Source: Tubiluchus corallicola
Taxonomy: Eukaryota > Priapulida > Priapulimorpha > Priapulimorphida > Tubiluchidae
NCBI GenBank assembly: GCA_030141605.1
Contig: JAQGDQ010000047.1
Coordinates: 372,001-436,000 of the forward strand
Direction: 5' to 3'
DNA: 64,000 nucleotides
Below, one piece after another: positions 52,201-64,000 of the stretch (positions are counted from its first letter, which is position 1; each line of letters starts with the position of its first letter). Under the pieces are notes generated by a model. That model was not told where the DNA came from and ran no database searches. It was given only the letters and a program-made list of their open reading frames with translations. The translations under genes and the position numbers were made by a program.

Positions 52201-55200
52201 TATAATAAATACATACTTTTAAGCTGGGATGCAGGTGGCCGCCCAGGTACAAATTGAGTTTAATATTATCTCGCATTTGCCTTGTTCGTTTCATATTCAT
52301 CTTGATAGTGAACCAAGGATTCATAAATGGCTTTCTAAGTTTCCTGGATATGCATATGTAAAATAATTATCCAGGAACAACCTTATGAACATATAATGAG
52401 ATACTCACAATAAATTTAATGTAATTTCACAATAAATGTAGTAACATTTACTACGTAATGAATGTTAGTATATCTAGGGATGAAGAATCAATTTTTAACT
52501 GCTTTGTTTGCTTGGTAGCTGTCCAACAGTTATAGTAAGTGTCACATATAATATAGACGTTTGTCACCCAATTTATTGTAAATGTGTCTAACGAGCTAGA
52601 AATATGTAAAAGTGCCATAACAGTTTATGTAACTTTAACTGCACAAGAAACAATGTGTCCTCGTTTGAGAAGAAAATTCTTGAAAAAATATGAATCCATC
52701 TAATAAATGTCTAAATTGATTTAACATTACCAAGATGCTATTCAAAAATGAGCAATTATAAAGAAACTCGATAAAAAACTTCATTTTATTAGACATAAAG
52801 CAGATGAAAAACAAATTGGATAACATATCTTCTAACTCGCCTTCTCGACTCTTATAGTAGAAAATATAATAATGTCCAAATACAACTGGCACTAAGCTGA
52901 ACTTAATTTGAAAACGATTGTCATTTTTGTTCTGTAGCTACTAGCTAACTGTTACAACATTTAATGGAGGCAGTTAGGTGAAATGTCAAATAAAAATTAA
53001 ATCCATCTACTTTGCATCTAAAAACAATAAATTTTTTGAATGAAATTTTCTATAAATTATTGGATATATGGAAGAATTTTCAATTAATTATTAAAACCTC
53101 TGAGTTTTTTAACTCAATGAGCAAAACATAAGGAAAACTGCAAATGTCTAGAATTGTTAGCGCTGTTTCTGGAAAAATTGTAAAAACTGTGAAAAAGACA
53201 TGAAAATCCACCTACTTCACCATTTCCAGCAATTCAGTGCCTGCGTGCTGCAGACCTGTTAATGCCACAAACAATCGCAGAATTTCATTTGTGCCCTTAA
53301 AAATTTAAAATGCGGTCATGTTACTTACAGTGAAAATTGCATAATTACACAGAAGAAAAAAATGAATTCAAATTTCTCAATACCATATATACTTATGTAC
53401 AAGTCGAATTTTTGGAAGGAATTTTAAGGTGAAATTTTTGGGGTCGACTTATACTTACAATATGTTTTTGGGAGATGTAGCTAAAGAGTCGTCTGCAATA
53501 CGAATATGCAAAGAAATAATCCTTCATTATGCGCTGGACTGAATGAACACTCATACTGTGATACTTCACACCAGCGAATGTTCGCATCTTGACATTACTT
53601 TACAAAATTAACAAAATTACTGTAATTCATTTTAATGTATGTAAAATTAAGTTAAATTCATATATTCCCAGTAAATAAACTAGCGACAGAGCACTCAATC
53701 AGAACTTGGAAATCGGCAATGTTGTGCAGGAGCTGCCGCCTGTTGGCTGCCGCGGGAAGTTTTACACTGGCCTTGTATATGCGTGTTTTTCGGCAAAATA
53801 TCGATTACCAGCATACACGCATATATAAAACACAACTACACAGTAGGCTATTGATTTATTACTCGGCCATTGTTGACATCATTTACTCTGGGAAGATCTT
53901 AACATTTTATGGTCGACTTGTACACAGGTAATATATAAAATGATGCAATTTTTGCTTTTAAAATGCACATCGCCTTGTACACAAGGTCGACTTGTACAGA
54001 TGTATATAAGGTAGTTCATTTTACACAAACGTTACTTAACGCTTACTGCATGAAAATACATATCCGGACATAGTATGTAAGTATCGATACCTCAAAAATA
54101 AGCAGTATTCTACAATCTCGAAGATAACGTTCAAAAGGAAAATTCCTCATGTAGCCCAAGCCGCCAAGAATTTGGAGATATTCACTCACTCCCCACCAAC
54201 AAGCTTCCGAACTAAATATCTAAAAATTTAGTTACAGACATCAAGCATCGCCATGCAAGCACAGAGGAAAACTTTGGAAAATTGATTTGTTTTAGGTTTT
54301 TTATTACTGCCTATATTCAATGCAAATTTGGATGTGCAAAATTCTTCAGAAGAAAAGATACAATGAACGCGAAAGAAAAAGAAAATATCTGACTTGACTT
54401 AATAACAACAATTATTCTGTTAAGGTATTTGTTTTAGATTCAAAAATAGCATTGCAGAACTGTAATTTTATGCATTTAAATTAATTAACGAAGCGAGTAA
54501 GATGGTAAGAGGAACTATTTGAACTATTATACCAGTAATTGACTAAGGTATTTAGAAAAAGCAATTATTTTAACGGTTTAATTCCTTAAAGATGGTTACA
54601 TATTCCACAAAGAATGCAATACAATCATCTTTGTAAATCACTTATTTCTGTCAAAATAAGTGCGGAAATCACCACGCCTTCATTAAATCACACGTTGACG
54701 TCGATGACGCTGGCAATACAGTTCATGACTACAATTTGGACTTCCCTTTAAATCATGTGAGTGAATGGGAAATCCAAGCCAACCGGTTATGAGTTCAGTG
54801 GAAGAAAGCATACTGATCTCCATTTTGAATACGGACCTTTTCTGACATTGATCACACATTATTTAGTGCAGTTGTTAGCTAGAGTTTGAAATAACAATGA
54901 ACATCATTAACTATAATCAGGTAACCTATAATTCGCTTAAGCTAAAGCAATTCTTCAGTTCCAAGTATTAAGAGTTAAGCAAAGGTGGCTGTAAATTAAG
55001 ATGCTGGGAAATTATTACCTTCACTAAAGCAGCCTCTAAAGCACAGTCAGGCCGATCACCAGCATCCATCATACCTGCAGTCAGATAAGCCATGCTTTCC
55101 ATTGCATAAGTCTGAACAGCCAATTTTCCAAACTTTTCCTAGAGTAAAAATAAACTAAAACATTTATTATTCATACAGCATGACATTATAGCAAATGTAA

Positions 55201-58200
55201 TGGAACAATCAACACATATAGTACCACAGAAAACTATAAATTTCTTGTCCAATTTAAAGCACTGGTATTTCATGATAATTTATAATTGAAATTTATCTAT
55301 ATATGAAACAGACAAGAGTGAAAAAAGATTATCTCTGTACCTAAGATGGGTTTAGACAAGATGCGATGTCGCAAGGACATGGCATATTTGTCAGGATTAA
55401 GAGAAATAGAACTGCAACACTTAATCTGCCAGTCACTTATCTAACCAAATAAGATTCTGCTTACAGCATTACTGCTACTCACCGAGTAGGGGGATTTATG
55501 TTTATACATGACCCACCCCCCTGGGTCAAAGGTTTATTGTTTTTTTGTTCTCCTCTTACAGTTTTTGAGCTAGGGCCACAATTTTTGGTATGTCGTCAGT
55601 TGGCGTCAAGTTGTTGTGCACGGCTGTTGCACCATTTGCATTTGGGAAAAAATTCAGTAGGGGGCAAAAACCAAAATCGAGGGTCATGTAGACAAATGAT
55701 TTTCAATGTCCAGCAGCAACAAGTTATAGTATATCAAATGAAAGGTATCAATGAGACTAATTGAGTGGTATAAGTCACGCCTGCATTTGTTGACCCTTGA
55801 CCCTGAGGTCACAGGTAAAGTGTGGATTTCCAGTTTTAATGTCTTATAATACATGAAATGAAAGATCGCGACGAGATGAATTGAATGGTATGACCTACGC
55901 CAGGTCAACCACTGCCACTGACCCTAATAGAGGACAAAAAGAAATTGCAGTGACACAAATGCTTCCTATGTCGAGCAGCAGTAGGTTGTAGTACATCAAA
56001 TGAAAGGTCTTGATGAGACAAATTGAATGGTGTATTGACCCATATTTGGCTGAGCCTTGACCCACAGGTAACTGGTCAAAAAGTGTCAAGCTCTGATTTC
56101 ATTGAAGCTGTTAACTGAGTCTAACACAATCATACTTATGTACAGTTAACAACATATAGTGTTGTTAATTATTTTGAAAACAATTTTTATGTGGAAATAC
56201 AAAACAAGAGCTGTCATTTAAAGCATCTCCTGTCACAGAAGCAGAATCTTACCACAGTTTTTGACACAGTCAAAAAAATTCAGTAGTTTTAATTATTTTT
56301 GATTTCAGCCAACACAAACACAATATAAACACAATAAACCTGGCAAGTTCAATTAACATTTAACAAAAAAAATTCTTGGCCCAGAGATTTAATTTTATGC
56401 AGAAATAGGGATGTAAGTCCAGAGAAAAAGAGTTCTTGCTTAGTAACTTCTATTACTAATCTGTTAGTAATAGAAGTTAAATGTTGACTTTCTTCTTGAA
56501 GCTGGCGATGTTTATAGTTAACAAAGAAACATTTTGAAAAAAGTTCCAAAGGTATAAGAAATAAGGAAAAATGAATTTATAATCAGTCATTCTGTCAATC
56601 ACAGAACTCAAAACTCAGTGCTTCTTTAACTGACTGACCTGGTTTCTGGTTTATTTCGTTTTGTCAGGTGTTTTTAAATATATATACTTACTTGTATCAT
56701 TTCAAATTCCATGAGTTTGCTTCCGAACTGCTTCCTGCTTAAAGCATGTTCAAGAGTTAAACCTGCAAGTACAAAACTTTACAAATACTTAATAAATCAA
56801 CACTATCAGAGTAATTGATGAACCAGTTCTGATCAGCTAGTAGTTAAATTATTGATTGGTTTAGTAAACTAGGAAGCCGATCACGCCATAAAAATTGCTA
56901 ACTTTATAAGAAAATATAAAACTAAATTATATAAAACTTACAGCAAAAAATTTGTGTTTAGCATGTTGTTAAATTTTTCATGTATTTTTCACGCAGCAAC
57001 CATATTTTGTTATACTGCCTTCCCGATGAGAGCCAACACTCAAAGTGCAAAGCTCAAACACACGAAACAACAGATTAAGCATTCCAGTCTTGCTGCTCAG
57101 TTTTGATCAATCAAGCTGTTTTGTTGCACTACTTTTTTCACACTATCACGTTTAGTCTTGCTAATTTTCGCATTGGTTTACAGTGAGCAATGTCAGTGTT
57201 TGTTTTTTTTAATGAACTTAGGTTAGATTAAATCCTAGACTGTATCATCCATCGGATTACTGCTTAAAGAAGTGTCTCAGTCACGTCAGCCCCAGCCTTG
57301 CTCAATGTCTCTTGTTTGGAAACTTAGCATCATTTGTAAAAATGATGAAACAAAAGTTACATGCTCCATTGATACATTTGGTTTTTGTTCTACACTACTG
57401 ATAAAATTAACGAAGTCCTGAAAATAAGATAAATGACTACAAATAAGTGGTGAAGTTTCATGACTGAAGTCTTGTTGGTGACATTTTTCGCTATGTAAAA
57501 AAACTGATAAGATGTTTAAAAATAATTTTTGTGCTATCAATATTTATGTATCTTGTCTGATTTATGATCGACCGGTGATCAAATGGAATAGATGAACAGC
57601 AAAGTTGATGGCTAGTAATATGCTTCTTAACCAAAAATGTTGATTGGTTCTTCACTACACCACTGCTATTTGCAAAGTGCAAAAAGGTAAAATTACACAA
57701 AGGAAGTTTTGCAATAAATAATAATATAATAGCAAAAAAGGTTAAGCTACTAAAGAGAATTAGCATAAATAAATAAATACTAGCAAAACAAACATCAATG
57801 AAAAGTCAATTTGTTATATAAATCGAGCAAACTCACCCATGAGTTTTTTCATGACTCCAGCACCAGAGCTACCCATGCTAAATCTTCCACTGTTCAGAAT
57901 GTTCATGGCTAGTTTAAATCCCTCTCCAACATTTCCTAAGATATTTTCTACGGGCACTGGTGTATTCTCAAAATTCACTTCGCATGCTATATATATGTGC
58001 AAAAATTAATCATTTAATGTTAACATCCACATGCAGTGCACAGTTAATCAATAATTCATGGCTTAGCCAAAAAACAAAACTTTTAACAATAGAATGATCT
58101 ATTACGGCTCAATTATACAAGAGTTTACAATAGCTATTCCACTAACAAGACTGCTAAAATGAAGTCACTAGATAAATAGCCAAAGAGAAAATCTACAAAA

Positions 58201-61200
58201 ATATCTTAAGGCAAACAAACGTGTAAGTAAAATAGCTCCCTGGTGAATATAATACCTATACTTACAAGAATCATCATTTCAGCTTATCATGTCTAATGTT
58301 TAGCTAACATCAATACGATAACAACATTTAAAGGAAGATAAACAGTTACAAAACGTTAAAACAAAAATTAAATGTTTTAAGGAAAAAATATTTAAACAAA
58401 CAAAATGGTAAACATTAGCCAAGTCTACTACCAAAAACTGAAGAAAGTTGCTTCAAAAGCTCGCTAAGCTTTCTGTTGCAGGTATACACAAAACAGACTG
58501 GAAAATGTGTTACAAAGGACTGTTCAAACACATTAATATTGCATTACTATTTGATCCACGTATTCCAAGTTTATCCTCTGGTTTTCCATTTGTCACTCCA
58601 CCAAATGCTCGTTCCACAATAAATGCAGTTATTTTGTCTTCTTTTTCACCCTAGAAAGTTCAAGCAACCAACAAAAATAAGAATACATTAGCCAATCATC
58701 ACATTGAAAACAATGGCAGTGTTAAGTCACTATGGAAGCTGATAGTTCTACTATGAAAATATTATGAAATATTTAATACTAACTGTGAAAATAGATCAAG
58801 GCACCTTCTTAAATTAAGTTAACAACGAGAAAAGACGAATTTCAAATACCAATTTACTGATGATCTCAGTTCTTGCAAAAACCGTAAATATATCTGCAAT
58901 CCCGCCATTAGATATCCATATCTTAGTTCCGTTGAGAAGATAATGAGTTCCATCATCATTCAAGGTTGCTTTTGTTACTATAGATGCTGCATCACTGCCA
59001 CTGATATATAAATTAATCTGTTACAAATTTTTAATAATGTAATGAAATGTTTAACATGAGGTTTGTTTGGAAATTAAATCAAAGTCAAATACACTTGCAT
59101 AACAAAATCTGAAATCACTATTTTAATATTGTTTTACTAACTAACAATGATAAAGTTTACAAAAATGTGGCCATCTTTGCAGTTCCCGACTGTCAGTTAA
59201 AATGGTAAAACTTTTTAACAGCATCTCAGTCATCTATTTATGAATGTTATATAGCAAAAAAAATTGGTTATTGTCTAACATAATTGACCTGATCACTAAA
59301 GAGAATTCCATTAATTAGCATTTTATCCTGTCTGACCTGCATCTCCAAGTCATAAGAGGAAACCTCCATACTTTCAACAACTTGGGGTCTCAACACATAC
59401 AAGTGCTTAAACAATCTTTAGTAAACAAAATAGCTGTAAGCTATATGGTTAATGCTATTTGCAATGTAGCTAAATGTTATTATTCGTGAAGGTAACATAC
59501 AAAATTCCTATTTAAATAATTGACAAATATAATAAGTATTAAAAATGAAGACAGTGCACTAGACGTAACAGTGCAAACCCACAATTTACTAAATTCTGAT
59601 ACCAAACATGAAATACAAGAAATGTGAAAAACTTGGGATACAGCCTAGTTGTGAACCAGGAATCTTCTACTTAGAAAGCAAATGCCTTAGAAAACTAGGT
59701 CAATGTACCCCCAGTGATCAACACGTAGTTGAAAAGTTGACATAGTTGACAAGCATTTTGACACACGAGATTCGAATAGCAAAAGCCAGGACATAATTCA
59801 GTACAGCATTGATATACCTGCCTGATTCAGTCAAGCAAAATGCTGCTATATTTTCTCCAGTGGCTAACTTTGGCAAGTATTTCTCTTTCTGTGATTCAGT
59901 ACCAGCTATTAGAATTCCTTTCAATCCAATAGCTTGATGTGCAGCCAAAGTCACAGCTATGGCACCATCTAGTGCAGTAACTTCAGCTAATCGTGCATAT
60001 TTGGTAGCATTTAAACCTAAACCACCTGTAAGGTAAACTCTTTGCTTTAGCTAACATGTATCATAAGTGGCTCCATAGAGACAGACTACAGCCAGAAATC
60101 ATCTTCACTTGGCACACACCCAGAGCAAAAAGATGTATATTAAATTGGAAAAAGGAGTTACTTTTAGTGTGTGCTTCCAATTAAAAAAATACACAATAAC
60201 AGAGCCTGTATAAATACCCAAAAGCATTTTATCATTGCTTATCTCCACACAAAAAACATAAAAATAAGCCAAGAAAGTTAACTTCTTATAACTGCAGTTG
60301 GGGTAATTAGAAGTACAATATTCTTGAAACAAGCTTGATGCTTAAGAATTTTACAAATAAGGAGTCAAGCAGAAAAACTGTATGTACAAACAACAATGCT
60401 GCAACTGCAATGTAAGTTTTTTTTGCAACTGGCAATGTCCAATGTAAATATACGAGAAACAGCTTTATGAAAAGTAGGATTGCGATGGCAAGAAACGATA
60501 CAAGATTCATCTTCTTTACATTAAAGCTGACGATATTAGGCACAGTTAAAAGCCTATTCCAGATGTGATTTCTTCTAGGTGGGTGTCGTCCAGTAGAGCA
60601 CCATGGTAACCACTATGTAAAGTAGCATTATCGGAGGATACAACAAACTTAGTAAATATGATCAGATAGATGATGGATAAAGGGCAGAAACAAAGATGAT
60701 GTACAGATCATTACTGAGTTGGTGACTCACCTACATTCTCCTTTTAAGAATACAAGAGGAAATGTCGCACACTTCTCAGCAGTCACTAACATGGCATGCC
60801 AACAAAATATCAGAGTAACATTCCTATATACCTTCTGTTATTTCAAAAGATACATCATTGCCAAAAAAGGCTTTATTAGAACAGAAAATAAGCAAATGCG
60901 AAATAAAAAAACTTAGACTTGTACACACACAAGAAATGTAAGAACGTAATCATCACAACCTTTACCTATAGTCTGCTGCATATTGTATGCTTTCCCACAT
61001 ATAAATGAATAAAAAAATTCACAACTTTAGAACACCTTACAAGAAATCAAGCCTAATCATCCCAATCAACTTTAACATATCCAGTTGCTTACAATCAGTA
61101 CCTTGTAGCAGTATGACATTTGACATCACAATACCCACAAAAGCATTATCCACTATAATTTCCACCCGATGTGGCACTTTGAAAAGGTATTATCCATCAT

Positions 61201-63197
61201 GCTTTCCATACTACTCACCAACTAATTAACGATTTACAAATTTTTGATGTGCAGTGCAATACGCAAAGGAAAACAGGATAACGTACATGTTTTTTGGCCT
61301 TTCTACATGAGTTTTATTTGTGTCATTTAAGATTCAGGGACATTTAATCTTATCAAATTGTAGTAAGTCGGTTTAGCTTAAACATTTTTAGTTGTTTCAA
61401 TAAATTTTTGCATAGACATAAAACACGGTCAAATTGTAGTAAAATACAAAGATCCAAAAAAAATTAGTAAACCCAAAAAATTACTTCAGAGTTTTCAAGT
61501 TGGCTATTTGCATTAAAGTATATTCTGTATTTATATACCCAGATGGACGTCAAACTCATGGTATGTTCTAGTACCACTTAGACCACAATAGAAAAAAACA
61601 GGAATTTCTTAAAGAAGAAAAATATGCTGAGCACTCACCATATATTTCAGGAATTTGCTGTCCAAACAAACCTAGTTCACCTATAGTATTCAGAATTTCT
61701 GTGGGAATCTCAGCTCTTTCATCTATTAATTTTGAATCTACTGCAAAAATAAAGGGAAACACATTTATAATTTATTTAACAAACACAAACTGTGATTAAA
61801 ATTTTCCTGCTTGGCAATTAAGGAAACTTCTTCAAAACAAAATTTATTGCAGAACAGTTTCAAATAATTACAGTTCATTTTCAAGGCATCTATAAAACAA
61901 AAAAAAAACTCCCAGATTGTAGAAACAATTTGGAAGTAAAAAATCACTAAACAGTAGCCAAATACTGTCTAATATGAAAGTAACAAAACTTTTGTAACAC
62001 GAAGATTATGTTAATTACAACAGAAATAAAAACTTTTCTTAACCAGAAGGCACAACTGCTTGACACATATGGTGTACTACTTGACACATATGGTGTACTA
62101 CTTCCAATGTAAATCGTGCAACGATTTCTATGTTGACTGGACAAGTTGGCATTTTGCATCCAGATGAGTTAAACGTCGAAGAATAACACATACATCTCAT
62201 AGATACCAAGATTGGCCAGCATTTTAAACAAACAATTTTAAAATCCGATCCAAAGGACACAAATAAGGTTATTTTGTAATACTGGAAGCCTTACATATAA
62301 ATTGAACAGCAAATGAGTTTACCGCTGTCATTTGATGTACACGTGAGCAATGAACAATATCAACAGTGTGTCGTGTTTTGGGGAGTTCAGTGGCAAAATG
62401 GCAGCTCCCCAGCACCACCTCTAGAACTGAGAACTGACTGATTCTATTGAGTTTAGTGTGTCAAGCAGTTGCACTTTCTGGCTAAGAGAAGTTTCTGTTA
62501 TGATTAACATAATGTTTGTGTAGTGTTACAATAGTTTCATACTAATGAAGATGTAGAGTTTATAAGGTAAAATATTATAATTATCTATATGTATCAAACA
62601 ATATTTTGGCTACTATCTACCGATTTGTGCAATTTTTTTACCTCGTAAGTTGTTTCTACAATTTCATAATTTTTTTTGATTTTTAGATGCCGATAAAATG
62701 AACAGTAATTGTACAAAACTGGTCGAAAAATAAAATTCAATTTTGAAGAAAATTTATGATTATCAGTTTTTTTATACTAACAATGGCCATTTGTTGTTAT
62801 AGACTAAGTTTAAGCAATTACATAGTACCCAATAGTTTATCACATGTGCTTTATTAGTTAGTCTTAGTGAATAGCAGAAATTAGGTAACTATCCCATCCC
62901 TTACAGGACTTTTTTAATTCATATAACACGCAGGTTCAACATGCATAAAACATTTTACTATTAACCATGCAACTTCACTTTACTATATAGCCAAATATAT
63001 ATTCTTAACAACATAATTTGTGTTTGTTATTAGTTTTGCTAAGTCTTTTACATATTTTATTTTCTCACTGCAAAAAAAATAATAAAAATCATTTAAAATA
63101 ACTTACAATCATTGAAAAATCTTTCAATGGGCTCCACCATCTGATTCAGAGTATCTAACTCTTCTTGCCTGTACAGCTGTGGATACGTCAGCACATC
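49235..63197 (-). CDS. ACAD9: ACAD9, mitochondrial acyl-CoA dehydrogenase / complex I assembly factor (14 exons, 5' incomplete)
   Basis: Minus-strand exons: 63197-63107, 61740-61639, 60025-59818, 59000-58850, 58650-58548, 57986-57837, 56762-56692, 55138-55019, 54219-54091, 53295-53216, 52343-52217, 51020-50837, 49552-49457 and 49335-49235. Every join is phase-consistent, giving 570 codons to the stop (human ACAD9 is 621, so about 50 N-terminal residues including the presequence are missing). Seen in order: the N-terminal helical domain ([13 protein letters not shown]), [15 protein letters not shown], the flavin-contact block [77 protein letters not shown] and LLIFEGTNEILR with the catalytic glutamate. 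The extra C-terminal VLCAD/ACAD9-type domain follows (GMTAVL-like [12 protein letters not shown]) and ends HPLTRNW. GRFSMGS and the HPL end favour ACAD9 over VLCAD. Family role: FAD-dependent long-chain acyl-CoA oxidation and, with ECSIT/NDUFAF1, complex I assembly. Confidence 0.93.
53383..54011. mobile_element. Tc1/mariner/pogo-type MITE with TA duplication
   Basis: Inverted ends match over about 24 bp: CCATATATACTTATGTACAAG then TCGA at the left, and the complement of the right end CCTTATATACATCTGTACAAG then TCGA. TA lies immediately outside both ends (53381-53382 and 54012-54013). GTCGACTTRTAC words recur inside (near 53454, 53911 and 53983). No transposase is encoded. It sits in the ACAD9 intron between the exons ending at 54091 and starting at 53295. 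Confidence 0.8.
55490..56095. repeat. Three-unit diverged repeat with TGACCCTTGACC wording
   Basis: Units near 55720, 55845 and 55985 share TAGTAYATCAAATGAAAGG, then GATGAGACAAATTGA-TGGTRT, each followed by TTGACCC/AGGTCAC text. Unit spacing is about 120-140 bp. The first is preceded by a GGGTCAAAGGTTTATTG leader. Short open frames here are by-products. It lies in an ACAD9 intron, and a distant relative may be at 18.54-18.79 kb. Confidence 0.65.
62041..62105. repeat. Two-copy 21-bp tandem duplication
   Basis: CTTGACACATATGGTGTACTA occurs twice head-to-tail (about 62058-62102) in an ACAD9 intron, probably a replication-slippage duplication. The element around it is not recognised. Confidence 0.8.
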
Positions 63198-64000
63198 CTA
63201 AAAAAACAAAAACTTGGGTAAACTAACATGATTGCTTGTTGCATTATGACTAACTGCACTGCGCATAAGGTACAATGGTTGATCAGCCCAAGTTTCACTT
63301 GTGGCAGAATAAGTTAATGAAATAATTAAAATCCAATAAGTTTACCACTTGTTTTTATAAAAAACAAAAAATTGATATTTTATCCAATTTTTGATGTATT
63401 CGATCGTATAAAATGTATTTTAACTTGAGTAAGGGATAAATTACTACAAGCAGTGTTAAGTATTTTTGTTTCAAGATGTGTGTTCATGCTGAAATAACTA
63501 AGTAATTTTTCGCAATAACAATTATTAATGTTAATACGTAGTCATCTTCATTATCATCGGCATTATTATTAATAACTAAGTGCACCACAGTCAGATTTTA
63601 TTTTCCCCAGCCGTCTTGTTAATAATGTTTTATTTTTTGTATCTTTGAACTCTGCATACCTAATTTTTAATGTTATGCTCCTAGACAATTTTTTTGAGCC
63701 TTGCGTGTTGTCTGGCACAGCAGGTTGTTTACATAAATTTTAATTAAGGGGTAGATTGAATGTATACGTTCTAACGTATGAACTAACGTTTCGACTGAAT
63801 AAAGTCATGTTCAGCATGTTCAGCAATATCTCAATTATTAAATAAATAATAATGTGTATTTTCACAGAATTCTGTACACACACACAGTACTGGGCAGAGA
63901 AACATTGACAGTCCGCAAGCAAATGTGAGAGGAGCGCAGATCGTCATATTGCACTAAGCAATCATATCGAATAGGTTATTGCTCGGCGAAAATCAACCGA
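63198..64000. other. Upstream ACAD9 intron or 5' flank
   Basis: The exon with the mitochondrial presequence must lie upstream of 63197 on the minus strand. I see no Met followed by an Arg-rich amphipathic stretch with a phase-0 donor in these 800 bp, so it is probably beyond the window. Confidence 0.5.

Noticed and set aside
62039-62260. Cys-rich minus-strand open frame
   Set aside because: Contains a slippage duplication, matches no family and lies inside an ACAD9 intron; probably chance or repeat-derived.

Overview
This window is nuclear DNA from an invertebrate animal. It is AT-rich, with spliceosomal introns (GT...AG), trinucleotide and dinucleotide microsatellites, and decayed LINE, BEL/Pao and MITE-type elements. 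The recognisable genes are metazoan families: syndecan, a secreted CULT-domain protein, the ribosome-biogenesis factor RBIS, METTL23, a MARVEL-domain protein and ACAD9. I cannot place the phylum. The content fits a non-vertebrate metazoan with one short syndecan gene (a cnidarian-like or other marine invertebrate is plausible).

Layout. 1-2000: two + strand exons forming one complete PKD module of a KIAA0319-like protein, with no other exon of that gene recognised. 7019-21420 (+): a five-exon syndecan gene of 187 residues with large introns; one intron holds a ~0.8-kb foldback element. 26097-29097 (-): a secreted CULT-domain gene convergent with syndecan, with LINE debris in intron 1. 28.3-35.2 kb: a transposon graveyard with LINE fragments, a BEL/Pao integrase tail plus LTR start, a degenerate minisatellite and trinucleotide repeats. 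35802-41311 (+): RBIS (three exons) followed after 106 bp by intronless METTL23, with a hAT-type MITE in RBIS intron 2. 43809-46938 (-): a four-TM MARVEL-domain protein, tail-to-tail with METTL23. 49235-63197 (-): fourteen exons of ACAD9 (570 residues to the stop), with the mitochondrial presequence exon not found; its introns hold a TA-flanked Tc1/mariner/pogo-type MITE and a three-unit dispersed repeat.

The genes do different jobs and look like ordinary neighbours: a cell-surface proteoglycan, a secreted ligand-pocket protein, a nucleolar ribosome factor with a protein methyltransferase, a membrane-trafficking tetraspan, and a mitochondrial complex I assembly/acyl-CoA dehydrogenase protein. 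Two points deserve attention. First, RBIS and METTL23 lie in a tight, possibly operon-like tandem with no AATAAA between them. Second, several genes carry a 3' splice-site-like sequence 10-44 nt upstream of the initiator ATG, which could reflect 5' UTR introns or spliced-leader trans-splicing. Exon joins were checked by reading-frame phase; there was no transcript evidence.
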